From assembly GCF_030272615.1 (NCBI RefSeq), contig NC_081405.1, positions 651,768,920 through 651,826,919 on the forward strand: DNA of 58,000 nucleotides, given 5' to 3'. This DNA comes from Cryptomeria japonica. Taxonomy: Eukaryota; Streptophyta; Pinopsida; Cupressales; Cupressaceae. The notes beneath the pieces were generated by a model that was given only the letters and a program-made list of their open reading frames with translations, was not told the origin of the DNA and did no database searches. Both the position numbers and the translations under genes were made by a program. Positions within the stretch are counted from its first letter, which is position 1; each line of letters begins with the position of its first letter. Positions 10,915-21,955 of the stretch are shown here, one piece after another.

Positions 10915-10920
10915 TATAAA
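10915..10920 (+). promoter_or_regulatory. Candidate internal TATA box before ORF2 of A
   Basis: TATAAA lies 149 bp before the ORF2 ATG. The same hexamer is 151 bp before the ATG in D (29264) and in G (54986). The sequence between resembles a plant 5' leader and is alike in A and D, including GGTTTTGGCTCCATTTCA and AAAAAGGTATTTATCATC just before the ATG. This suggests ORF2 has its own promoter. Function is inferred from conserved spacing only. Confidence 0.5.
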
Positions 10921-11063
10921 ATAAGGTTTTGGCTCCATTTCATTTCACCGTGAATTCAAACTTTTAGAGAGCACGAAGATTTCTGAGCTAAGGCATTCCG
11001 AGCAAAGAGGCAAAGCACTTTAGCAATCAATCCATCCAAAGGTAGAAAAAGGTATTTATCATC

Positions 11064-14000
11064 ATGGCATCCTCCTCTGCACCTGAATTCATAACAAACC
11101 CTACAGTAGTCGAGGTTATAAAATGACCTAGGCCTGTGTTTTAGCTAGTTCCTGAGGTAGCTAAGAAGGATGACAATATAGGTGCTTTTTCCCAAATTCG
11201 AGAAGGTGTTGTTAATGCAAAAGACCCTAGAATGTATACTCATTGCAACATAGAGGAATTAGGTGATGAGGAAATTAAAAACATGTATAAGATTGTTATA
11301 TGTGACAATTCTAGAAATGTGAAACCTGATCATAAAATTGTTGAAACCCTAGGATTCACTGAAATCCTCTACATTCCTGAATTTTTGAAGGAAGTGGTTA
11401 GGATAGTTCTGAGTAGGGTACATGGTTCATTCTTTTGGCTTTACTTAGTGCATAAAATTACAAAGGAAGCTGTGAAAGCAGTAACAGGGTTACCCTCCAC
11501 CGATAGCAGACCTGACAAGACTAAGAAGGTCTCCAATGACTTAGTAACAAACTGAACTAGTGCAACATCTGACAAGAGATCATTGAGGGTTAATGATGTG
11601 ACCGATACAAATGTTAGATTTGTTAGCATGATTTTAGGTTACAAAGCAACTCATGCTAATAGGCTTAACTCAATTTCCAGTTTATGCACAAAGAGTGCTT
11701 ATGACATGGTTAAGGACAATGTAAAAATTGATATCTGTGAATGGTTAAAGGATGAGTTAATTGACAATTTAGCAAAAATCAAGAAGGATAAGAAAGGAAC
11801 CTTTAGATTTGGAAATTTACTTGTATGCTTAATGCTACATATAACCAAACAGGCTCTCGGTATAGGCAACAAGGATTTTGGATTTGACATACTGGTAGGA
11901 AAACAATTATCTGACTTATTCAACAACATTTGTGAAAATAGAGAAAAGAATATCAATGAGTATTTTCAAGCACTAAAGGTCAGAATGAATAAAAGAATCA
12001 GACTATCACAGGAAATTGTCAACAAATACAAGGATGATATATGTTTTGTAATAAAAAAGGATGAGATCTGGATGGAAGTAGTCATCCCAAGGATAGTCTG
12101 GGTAACAGAGATGGGGTATGAAACAGATGACCACATAGTGGAAACTTATGCCAAAGCACTTCTGGAAGCCCCAAATGAACCAAAGGAAGAAGTATTTGGT
12201 AGTGTTGAGACCATAGAAAGTCAAATTCAATCTAAGAAGAGAGTAAAAAAGGTTGAGGCATTTGTGAGAAAAGGATCCAGACAAGAAAAAGCCATAAAGG
12301 AAGATGTATTAAAGAAAACTGGCATAACTGAAGATGAGTTGGCAGCCCAACAACCTGAAACTCATCTATCATTGGTAGATACTTCCTCAGAAGGAGATAT
12401 GCCAACAACTTTTAAAAGAGTTGTCAGGGAAAGAGACCCCTCACTAGCAACCACTCCTTCACCTAGAAAGACAAGATAGAAGCAACAAACCGTGAGATCT
12501 CCGGTCAAGAAAGTCACACCTAAGAAGAAGCTGAGCCCCAAAAAGAAGAAAAAGACAAAAACTGACTTGGCTCCTCTTCACATATTACTGAATGAGATCA
12601 TAGAGGAAGGTAAATTGAAATACATAGGGACAATATATGACACCCTATCAGATGATGAGAAAGGACAAGTTGAGGAGAGTGTTATATTACACATGGACAT
12701 GTATAAAAGTTTTTGATGCAAGTCCTAAATGAAATTCTTGATGATCTATACAAAAGACTTGAGGCCAGAAGGCAAGGAATAATTGAGTTGGATAAGAAAA
12801 TTAAAATAGAAAAATTACTTGCAGTATACCCAGTTAACTCACCTAAGGAAATTGATGATCTGATAGCTCATGCCAACCAGACAGTTTTTTCCACTGCACA
12901 CCGGCAAATTTCACTAATGGCAGGTAGAGTTACAGAAGTTTCAAAGGAAACAGAAAATGGTTGGGATATATTCTTGATTGAAAAAGAAAAACAAGAAGAA
13001 TATAGAAATCCTAAGCCCATTCTGGTATATCAGAAGGACAAAGGGAAAGGTAAAGTTGGTGGACCACCAGGTATCAAGATTAGAGACAACTTACCCTCAC
13101 CTCCTTTAAATACTCCACCGGTCAAAACAACAACTACAAAAGATCAATCGATAGCTGAGAGTATGGATACAGAGGATAATAATCCTAATCCTAAAGTCCT
13201 ATATACTGTGAATGTTGATACTCAGAAGATCAACATAGTGGTAGATAAGGATACACCAAATAAATCAGGTATAGCCAAAGAGCCTCTGACAATAGGAAAC
13301 ATAGAGCAACTGACAGCAGATACAGAGAAAAAGGTGGAATCTGGAACACAAACAGAGCTAAAGGCTCAAGAACAGATGCCATCGGTAAGAAACGAAGCAG
13401 GAAAAGCAGTGCTTAAAGAAATGCAGACACAAATAGACCTACCAGAGGTCAATACTAGCATGGTCACTTCCACCGGCACTCAGTTTGTTGGGTCACCATC
13501 AAATGTGACTGAGGTATTACTTGAATCTATCAAGAAAATAACTGATTATAGCTCACAAGATTATAAAGCGATAGATGATTCAATTCCATTTTTGAAATCA
13601 ATAGCTCCTAATTGTAATATAGACAATAAAGATTCTTTAGGCCAGTTGGACACACTTTGTAAATATATTTCTGGAAATTTTGAGCAAACAAAGGTAGAAT
13701 CTGTAAAGGAAATTGTAGAAAAAGAGAAACAAAAATTCTTTGAGGAAGGAATAAAGAAGTGTAATAGGGAATTTGACACACTTACTGGAACTGTGCAATT
13801 TATTGAAAGAGTACAAAACTCTATACAAAGACACCTGTAAGACAAACTTTTTGACCATAGATGTAGACAAAAAGATGAGCAAGGTACAAGAAGAGATCAA
13901 TAAACTTGAAGATAATTTTGTTAACTCACCCGATACATTATCAATTTTTGAGGAAAAGATAACAAATTTTGAGGAAGAATTGCTCAAATTAGAAAGAGAG

Positions 14001-14258
14001 AAAGAGAAAATAATAAACAAGGCAAAATTATTGAGATCTAAACTAAGTCCAAGATTGGATTATTTAGCATCTCTGTGGAAGGAAATCTCAGAAGCACTAA
14101 CACAGGGAAGCAAAACACCGGTAGAGCACTTGTAGCATCTCACCGGTACAGTATATAGAATTGAGACAACAATAAAAGACAACAAGAAGTTTATGGATGG
14201 TATAAACTTAATTTTGGGAGATATTCTTCAGATAATAACTACCCAACTACAAGGTTGA
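11064..14258 (+). pseudogene. ORF2 of A: large protein of unknown function
   Basis: ATG 11064 (MASSSAPEF) was chosen because D and G start at the same place with MAST/MASS. The frame runs about 1,060 codons to TGA 14256, with stops at 11124 and 11133 and near 11553 and 12477, and frameshifts near 12717 and 13775. The N-terminal half is globular, with VHKITKEAVKAVTGLPST and later ICEWLKDEL and LLVCLMLHITK. Then comes a basic stretch (SPVKKVTPKKK, about 12495-12560), an acidic Pro/Thr-rich linker and a C-terminal coiled coil. No transmembrane segment is evident. It occupies the slot where SIRE elements carry an env-like ORF. The N-terminal half may belong to the plant-transposon-protein families found in Athila/SIRE accessory ORFs; that is unverified. 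Confidence 0.65.
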
Positions 14259-14303
14259 GGTTATGGATTGGTACAACTACAAAATCTACTAACCTTTGTC
14301 ATT

Positions 14304-14463
14304 GATGCCAAAGGGGGAGTAGTAGGATGAGAAAATTCAAAACATAGGGATCACATGCTCAGGGGGAGCTCTCACATTTTTGGTAACATTTTTGGTCTAC
14401 ACATTTTTTGGATATCTTTTGAAATTTCTCATGAGTGTTGCCATCAATGCCAAAGGGGGAGAT
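14304..14463 (+). other. Polypurine tracts of A
   Basis: Three purine-rich tracts precede the 3' LTR: CCAAAGGGGGAGTAG (about 14309), CAGGGGGAGC (about 14359) and GCCAAAGGGGGAGATTG. The last abuts the LTR start at 14464 and is the functional primer for plus-strand synthesis. D has the same three at about 32750, 32810 and 32890. Confidence 0.75.
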
Positions 14464-15341
14464 TGTTGGCATATGGACACTCCAATGAGACATTGTGTGT
14501 GATTGAAGGTTTTATCATTGATGGCAACCTTGCAATTCTATGGCACCGGTAAGACATTATACCGGCAAAGCATTACACAAGCAACCTTGCAATCCTATGG
14601 CATCGGCAAGACATTATACCGGGAAAGCATTATTCAAAAAAGACAGTGCACTGGCATCAGCAAGATCAATCTACACCAACACTGGCACAGAAGATGTACA
14701 CTGACATAGAAGAAAATATGTATACCGGCACAGAGGCCGACAGGATTTTTGATATGTAATATTCTGTTTATTATTGTAAGCTGACTTGGCAAATTGTAAA
14801 ATGACTCTTGTATATAAAAGTGATCATTATAGACATTTGTATGATATGGATAGGAAGCATAAAGAAAATTATAAGGTAGACCTAATGTGCGAATTGTAGG
14901 TCAAGGGTATATGTAAAGAATAGAGCAAGAACCGGTACTGAATCTGGCATTGAAGATGCTATTGTAAAGCAGTACAAATCATTGGATTTGCATAATTCTC
15001 ATTATAAGTGAGTGTGACTTCTTATTGAGCAGTGTGCTCTAAGCAGTTGGCCTTCCTGCATGTGCAGGCCCCTATTGTAAGTAATATTCTCTTATTGTCC
15101 AGTAAGTGAATATTGTGGGTCATAAATCCCACTGAGGTTTTTCCCACACCGAGTTTCCTCGTTAAACATCTTGTGTTATGGTGTTCTTTTCATGTGGATG
15201 TTTCTGATTCTGTTATTTACATTAATTCTTGCATACCGGTATACTATTACTTTATGTTCTGCATATTCAGTTTTAAGAAAACCTCATTATCGGTTAGATA
15301 CTGATTCACCCCCCCTCTCAATATCTGTGGGAACCCTAACA
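14464..15341 (+). repeat. 3' LTR of element A
   Basis: It starts TGTTGGCATATGGACACTCC right after the polypurine tract and ends CCCTAACA. The 57-bp tandem duplication is present (first unit from 14523, second from 14580). The terminal inverted repeat has one mismatch here (GATACTGA 15297-15304, TCAATATC 15318-15325). Confidence 0.9.
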
Positions 15342-16274
15342 AAAAGAAATGTGAGCTTCATGCTCAATGAGTTCAACAATATTAGAAAATCTAATAGTGA
15401 AGTGGTCACAGATTTTAATGGTAGATTTCAGAAAGCAATGCATATATTATTTCAGGTAATGAGATTAGATGATAACATGTGCCTGAATACTTACTACAAT
15501 GCCTTTGATTCTAAAATAGCATATATTTTGAGGGATAAAAATCCACATAGCCTAAGAGATGCATTCAAAATTGCTATCAATGTAGAGAGCAATAGAAAGG
15601 CATCTAGAAAATTAGGAAAAAGAATTGATGGTAGGCTATGGAAGGAAACAGAATAACAACCAAATAAAGTTGCTAAGGAAGAAGACAAAATAGAAAAGTT
15701 GGTGACCGCCATGAAGGATCTCACTGCCAAGGTGAACAAAAATGACAAACCTCATTATAATTGGAAAGATAGACCTCCTAGATTGCATAATATTCCTTAC
15801 AACACCAATTGGAAGGATGGTAAGCCTCAGAATGAGAAGCCTAAGAATTTTCAGAGCCAAGATACCCCCGATCCCTTAAAAGACAAAAATGTTCATAACA
15901 TAGAAAATACTCCTTGGTGCATAACTTATGATGGACCACACTCTCCTCATCAATGTGCAGTAGCTCAAGCCCTTGAAGAATCCATGAGATAGGAGGATGA
16001 GCTTGATATAAACATGTTTGAAACTATTATAGAAAGTGATGAGGAGTCTATATACAGTGAATTTAGTGAGTGTGACATGTTAGATAGTAAAAGGTCTTTA
16101 CAAGGACAACTAACACTTGATTGGCATCCTACTCTGAATGTGGTAACCATTGAGGGTGAAGAAGTTCATCTTAGAAGGCCTAGTGAGGAAGAAGTAAAAA
16201 ATCTCACTAAGGCTATTATAGCCAAAGCCAAGAACAATTATAATCTAAGAAGTACCAAAAGGGATAGTGATTAG
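15342..16274 (+). pseudogene. B gag, C-terminal part
   Basis: It continues the Gag core from 8651. RNVSFMLNEFNNIRKSNSE and VTDFNGRFQKA complete the usual Gag helix pattern, with a run through SLRDAFKIAINVE. A TAG lies near 15654. Farther on, PWCITYDGPHSPHQCAV (about 15911-15960) has the Cys/His spacing of the degenerate knuckle seen at the end of some Tat Gags, but only two cysteines. A TAG ends the next part near 15990, and an acidic segment runs to 16274. The frame is consistent throughout, so this is one decayed Gag(-Pol) reading frame. Confidence 0.7.
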
Positions 16275-16289
16275 GGTGAACCTGGTTGC

Positions 16290-17668
16290 ATGTTTATAAA
16301 AGAAATATCCCAGAAGAAACCATCAAGTAATACTACTTTGCCTCAAGATGGTCAAGAAAAGAAAAACCAAGCGAAAGAAGAGGCTAAGGAAACAGATGAT
16401 AAACCAAGTAGTGATATACAAAGAGCTACTACAATAAAAAAGGTAAGTCAACCAAAGGCAAAAAAGGTTAAGGCCAGTATTGAGTTGACTACTAATTCCA
16501 CATTTGATATGACTCAGGCTCTTACTCAGATGAAGGTCACTGTCCCATTAATAAAGTTGTTAAAAATAAAAGAACATACAGAAGCTACTTTATCTTTATT
16601 TTCTCAATTGTTTTACAGTGATACAACTTCACTTTTCGATTCTAATAAGAATGAAAAGGATAAGGAACTGCAAACTCTAGAGGTGTATGTAGGAACAACC
16701 ATTACACAAGAACCCTCACAGGTTGATCCTTTTTATGTTACTCTATTGGTAAATAACCGGTTGATAAAAAAATGCATGATAGATTCTGGTGCAGCTGCAA
16801 ATATAATGCCTTATGGTGTTATGAAAGAACTAGGATTATCAATGAATACAGTGTATGGGAAATGCTATGATATGGATAACAGAGAAGTGCTTGTGATAGG
16901 TACAATGAAAGATGTTGAAGTTAAAATAGCAGTCTTCCTTGAGGCAACATATAAAATGGATGTCATTGTAATTGACACAAAACCCCATTATGGCAGGTTG
17001 TCATCTAGGCAATGGGCCGCAGTAGTGGGTGGAAATGTTCAGTTGGATTTATCATATGCTACCATCTCCATTAATGGAAACCAAGTAAAGTTGTATAGAG
17101 AGCTGCGTGCCCCTAGGGTAATTGAAAAAGTAGATCCTAGTATGCTAAATTGTATGATTGAAGTGGATCTTGATAACTTTAGACTACAACCAATTCTCCC
17201 TCCACTAAAAAATACTAACAGTATTGTGACTGAATTGGAGTCTCAACAGCATGCTTTGTGGCACATGTACTTTGATGGAGCTTTCTCTAAAGAAGAATCT
17301 GGGGCAGGAGTTCTCTTTGTGTCCCCTTCAGGTATTACTTTCAAATATTCATTTTTGTTAGCTTTTCAATGTACCAACAATACTGCGGAGTATGAAGCCT
17401 TGTTATTGGGGCTTGAAGTGGAAAAAGGGCATGGGATACAACTGTTAAGAGTGTTGGGAGATTCAGAGCTGGTCGTTTCCCAAGCTAGGGCTAAATATGC
17501 ATCTAAGAATGAGAGACTGAAACAATATAAGCATGGAGTGTGGGATGTAATTGAATATTTTAGTGCATTCTCTATCAATTGGATACAAAGGTCAAAGAAT
17601 ATCATGGCTGATTTTTTAGCAAATGTTGCATTGAAGAATGATGATGTAACACTAATAGGTGTATCCAC
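16290..17668 (+). pseudogene. B protease and archaeal-type RNase H (pol N-terminal part)
   Basis: An open frame runs from ATG 16290 to the C insertion at 17668. Residues 1-130 are a charged linker. An aspartic protease has its active site at about residue 165 (MIDSGAAANIMP). An RNase H domain follows at about 320-450. It starts MYFDGAF (D329), has NNTAEYEALLLGL (E367), GDSELVV (D391) and MADFLANVAL (D441), so all four catalytic acids are present. This is the additional RNase H of Tat elements, but here it lies upstream of RT. The frame rejoins at 24413 as GVST-IEIKARP. The stretch to 17720 belongs to the LTR of C. Confidence 0.82.
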
Positions 17669-18732
17669 TGTTAGGTCCTGGAGACAACTGAGAGGGGGGG
17701 GGGGGGTGAATCCGTTGTGAAATAAATTCAAACCAAAAACAACTTAACCAACTTAATGCTTAATACCGATAAACCAATTAATATGCTGGTAGAGAGTTTT
17801 AATAGTTAATTGTTATACTGGTAAGGATTAGTGCATGAAATATAAACACAAAGTTATCCACAACACATAACACCAATATTTGTACATGGAAACCATGTAA
17901 GGGGAAAAACCATGGTAGAAAACCTTACCCACAATCAGGTGATACTACTGCAGATAGTAAGTGTACATAAATGGGGTCTGCACATGCAGAAAGGCCAACC
18001 ACCTAGAGCTCACTGCTCAATCACAAAATGAGAGTCACACTGACTAGAGTTGGATGGTTAAATCCAATAAGAATGTACTGCACAAAATAACATCTTCATA
18101 TGTTGGATTCAGTACTAGTGTAGTTCTGATTGTCTTCACGAAAACCCTCCTTCAATCTTCAAATGATGTCTACATGTTATAGCTCTGCTTATTCTTGCAT
18201 ATACCTTCACACAATCCTTTTTCACATTCCACATTTGATCTTACAAATAAGATATTACATATATACCATAACCTAGGACCAATTTTAGTAGGTCAGCTCT
18301 ACAAGATATTACAATAAAAACATTTTATAAACAATACAATATCTGATGCAATAACTGATTCAACATGTCGGCTTAATGCATTTACAACAATAATTAATCA
18401 TCTCCATAGCGTGCCATGCTGATCTGGAAAAGATAACCTGCTGGTGTAACCCTAGACCTATTTGTCGGTAACAGTAAATATGCAAATATGAATATACCAA
18501 TGAACAAAACTCTAGGACAAAGTGTCCACACGATGTCTTTGACATTACCAAGTGTTTTCCATATCATTCCAAGTTTCGGTGATCATTATATCTTGCCAGT
18601 GTACCAGATACTGGTGACTGTGCATGAGTCACTTGCTTGCAGGTGAATGTTGTTGATCCTCCAAAGTGCCAGAGTTGATAAGTGTTTAGTAGGTGTTGAC
18701 ATCAATGACAAAACCATACCGAAATACCAACA
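17669..18732 (-). repeat. 3' LTR of element C (left end)
   Basis: On the plus strand it reads TGTTAGGTCCTGGAGACAAC to ATACCAACA. It contains a G-run of 13 or more flanked by GACAACTGA (17683-17691) and TCCGTTGT (17711-17718), an inverted repeat with one mismatch. The right LTR keeps the perfect arms. The rest includes ACCGGTA-like words common to all the copia LTRs here. Confidence 0.9.
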
Positions 18733-19164
18733 ATCTCCCCCTTTGGCATTGATGGCAACACAAGATGGAAAAACCATCAAAGTGCCAAAACAGAAATGCC
18801 AAATACCAAAAACCAACAATCTCCAAAAAGATCATATCCAGAAATCAAAATACAGATACAGTGAGTAATAATCTCTCCTAAACAACAATATCCCCCCCTG
18901 GGAGCAACATGTGTTTTCCTTGTGTTTTTCAAAGTTTTTAAAAGTTTTTCCATACCAATCTCTCCCTCTTTGACATCAAATGCCAAATTTATAATAAAAA
19001 CCAAGTTCATATACAAAATACCAATCAATTCAATATACCAACTACTCCCCCTGAGAAGTAGCTTCTCATCAAAAGACCAGAATAAAAGATTTCTCTGTTA
19101 ATTCTGTCGGTTGATGACAATCATCAATTGTCTAAGTCTTTACCGGTGGGGGTATTACTCCAAG
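18733..19164 (-). other. Polypurine-tract region of C
   Basis: There is no gene in these 430 bases. On the minus strand they hold repeated purine tracts. The one abutting the LTR reads AATGCCAAAGGGGGAGATTG (about 18733-18752). Others lie near 18893 (a C7 run on plus), 18958 (CTCTCCCTCTTTGACATC on plus) and 19045 (CTACTCCCCCTGAG on plus). The same pattern is seen in E and F2. Confidence 0.6.
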
Positions 19165-20761
19165 CTAATCTTTGAGATATTCAGAAGTCTCCTTAGGCAA
19201 AGGTTTAGTGAAAATATCTGCAATTTGTTCTTTAGTATTCACATAAACTAGTTTTATCTCCTTTGCTTCAACATTTTCCCTTAGAAAATTCAGTTTGATA
19301 GAAACATGTTTCGTTTTAGAATGTAATACCGGATTCTTAGATATATCAATTGCTGCATTGTTGTCACAATAGATAATAATAGGTTCCTTGCATTTTACCT
19401 TTATGTCTTTCAACATTTGTTTAAGTCATAGTACCTGTGTACAGTTAGTTGCTGCTGCAACATTTTCTGATTCTGCTGTTGATCAAGATGTACAACTTTG
19501 TTTCTTACTCAACCAAAAGACTCTTTTTCCAAGAAAGAATGCTCCGCTAGTGGTGTTTTATCTATCATCCACATCTCCTGCCCAATTTGCATCTGTGTAT
19601 GCACATAATTCAAAGTTTTCATCTCTAGGATACTATAATCTAAGGTTTATAGTGCCTTGTAAGTACTGGAAAATCCTTTTTACTGTTGATTCATGATTTT
19701 CTCTAGGATTACTTTGAAATATTGAAACAATACATACTACATTCATAATATCAGGTTTGGTTTGTTTCAAATACAGTAAACCTCCTATCATAGATTTGTA
19801 TCTAGTTGGATTAACAAGTGTAGATTCATCCCTTTGAGATAATTTGTCATTTGTTGTCATAGGTGTGCTTACCATTTTAGAGTTCTCCATCCCAAATTTC
19901 TTTAGTAACTCTTTTAAGTATTTGGATTGACTCAAGATATACCTTTATGAGTGTGTGAAATCTGCAATCCTAAAAAGAATTTTATTTCTCCAATCATAGA
20001 CATTTCAAATTCTTGCTGCATTTAATAGAATTTTTTTTACATAATCCATCTTCTCCTCCAAAGATTATATCCTCAACAAATACTTCTATAATCAATATGT
20101 CATCATTAGTTATTTTATAATATAAATTGTTGTCTGCATTTCCTTTAGTAAAACCAATCTTCAAAAGATACTTATCCAATCTTGCATACCAAGCTCTTGG
20201 AGCTTGTTTTAATCCATACAAAGCTTTTCTTAACCTGCAAACCATATCATTGTTATCTGTCAAAGAAAATCTATCAGGTTGTTCAATGTATACTTCCTCT
20301 TCAAGATCTCCATTTAAAAATGCACATTTAATATCCATTTGATAAAATTTGTAGTTCTTGTGTGCTGCAAAAGCCAAAAATAATCTGACTGCCTCAATTC
20401 TAGCTATTGGTGCAAAGGTTTCATTGTAATCAACTCCTTCCTTCTAAGAATATCCCTTACAATCCTTCTGAGAATATCCCTTACAAACTAGTCTTGCTTT
20501 ATTTCTGACAACCTTACCATCTTCATTAAGTTTGTTTCTAAATACCCATTTGGTTCCAATTACATTTTTATCTTTAGGCCAGGGAACTAATGTCCAAGTG
20601 TTGTTTTTCTCAATTTGTTCTAATTCTTCTTCCATAGCTTTAATCCAAAATTTATCTTCACATGCCTCATTAACAGATGATCATTCAATTTGAGAAATAA
20701 GACACACCTCTTCATTTGCCAATCTTCCTCTTATCATAACTCCTTTAAACTTATTTCCAAT
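19165..20761 (-). pseudogene. C pol: reverse transcriptase and RNase H
   Basis: Read right to left, the RT starts with TWTLVPWPKDKNVIGTKWVF (20444-20635), continues with QMDIKCAFLNGDLEEEVYI and LYGLKQAPRAWYARLD (19994-20377), and includes VEVFVEDIIFGGEDG. The catalytic pair is mutated here to V-E-D; E has FVDD and F2 has FADD. The piece 19633-19935 carries the thumb region. RNase H is at 19165-19416, with YCDNNAAIDISKNPVLHSKTKH and ending near IADIFTKPL. Several frameshifts, and a local repeat at 20440-20480, break the frame. Confidence 0.85.
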
Positions 20762-20812
20762 TATCTGATCTTCATAATGATTCTGTCTTACATACTAGGG
20801 TGTCTTCATTTG

Positions 20813-21841
20813 CTATTGTTCCTCAATTATTGTGGAATCCTCAGATGATACCAGGGTAACTGGATCTTCATTTTGTACTGGTGGATTTAGAGTAGGTTCA
20901 TTTGTCAAAATTTCTATTGCCAGTTCAAATTCTATATACCTTGAAGTTCCTATGAATTGTTCATCAATTTTTACATTTGTACTTTCAACAATTTTCTGCA
21001 ATCTTTTGTTAAAACATCTATATGCCTTTCTCTTAGATGAATAACCAAGAAATATTCCTTCATCACTTTTAGGATCAAATTTGCCAATATACTCATCTCT
21101 TCTGATATAACATTTACTTCCAAAAATTCTAAAATACTTAAGAGTAGGAGTATTACCAAAACATAGTTCATGAGGGGTCTTACCCATTTGACCTTTGATG
21201 TGAACTTTGTTGAATGTATAGACCGATGTACTGACTACTTCTCTGCAATATACATGTGGTAGGTTCTCTTCTGATAACATACTTCTTGTTGCATCCAAGA
21301 TAGTTCTATTTTTCCTTTCAACAACTTCATTCTGTTGTAGTGTCTGAGGTGTTGATAGTTGTCTTCTAATTCCATTCACTTCACAGAATGTATTAAACTC
21401 CTTAGATGTAAATTCTCCTCCTTGATCTCATCTTAGACATTTGATTTTCTTACCGGTTTCATTTTCTACCATTGCTTTGAACAGTTTGAACTTTCCAAGT
21501 GCTTCTGATTTTTCTCTTTGAAAAGTAACCCAACACATTCTAGAGTAGTCATCAATGATTAGCATGAAATATCTATCACCTTGTAAGATTTTAGTTCTAG
21601 CTGGACCACATAAATCAACATGAATCAAATCAAGAGCATTATTTGATTTTTCTGGAATAATTTTGAAACTAGCTCTAACTTGTTTTCCAAATTGACATTC
21701 CTTACATACTATATTCTGAGGTTTGACAATTTTAGGTAAATCTCTAACTGCCTGAGTAGTACTAATCTTTACCATACAATCAAAGTTTATATGACAAAGT
21801 CTCTTATGCCATAACCAACTTTCATCTATATGTGAAATCAA
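20813..21841 (-). pseudogene. C pol: integrase
   Basis: The gag-pre-integrase zinc finger shows WLWHKRLCHINFDCM and CKECQFGKQVR (21650-21830). The catalytic core follows: DLIHVDLCGPA, then IIDDYSRMCWV (21428-21600), and after a frame break QQNEVVERKNRTILDATRSML (from about 21330) with the catalytic Glu. The C-terminal part has TPHELCFGNTP, FRIFGSKCYI and the copia motif KFDPKSDEGIFLGYSSKRKAYR (20990-21130). Only a stop at about 21430 and small changes interrupt it. Confidence 0.85.
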
Positions 21842-21955
21842 GCATGTCTATTCATTGTTATTCAAATGAAAGATATTACCTCTAGTCTGATTACCAGTTG
21901 TAATTTCCAAACCAGTTCTATTCATGATTTTTCATTTTTCATTTTTGAATTGTAA

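Larger units (their letters stand above)
8652..15341 (+). mobile_element. Element A: non-autonomous SIRE/copia-like LTR element carrying gag-like ORF and ORF2
   Basis: LTRs of 879 and 878 bp flank a 4.9-kb interior with a tRNA-iMet primer site, a Gag-like coiled-coil/zinc-knuckle ORF, a second long ORF and a polypurine tract. There is no protease, integrase, RT or RNase H. Target duplication is AAAAC (8647-8651) against AAAAG (15342-15346), one mismatch. It splits the gag of B. About 17 differences, mostly transitions, separate the first 290 aligned bases of the two LTRs, so the insertion is not recent. It fits the terminal-repeat-with-GAG class, with an added ORF2. Confidence 0.87.

Noticed and set aside
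17669-17731. Gly-rich end of the long frame that starts at 16290, and a minus-strand frame over it
   Set aside because: The tail after 17668 is LTR sequence of element C (G-run). The minus-strand frame is an antisense shadow.
18733-18900. Possible CRISPR-like or regulatory array of TCTCCCCCTTTGGCATT words
   Set aside because: Spacing is irregular, and the words are complements of polypurine tracts in a plant retrotransposon.
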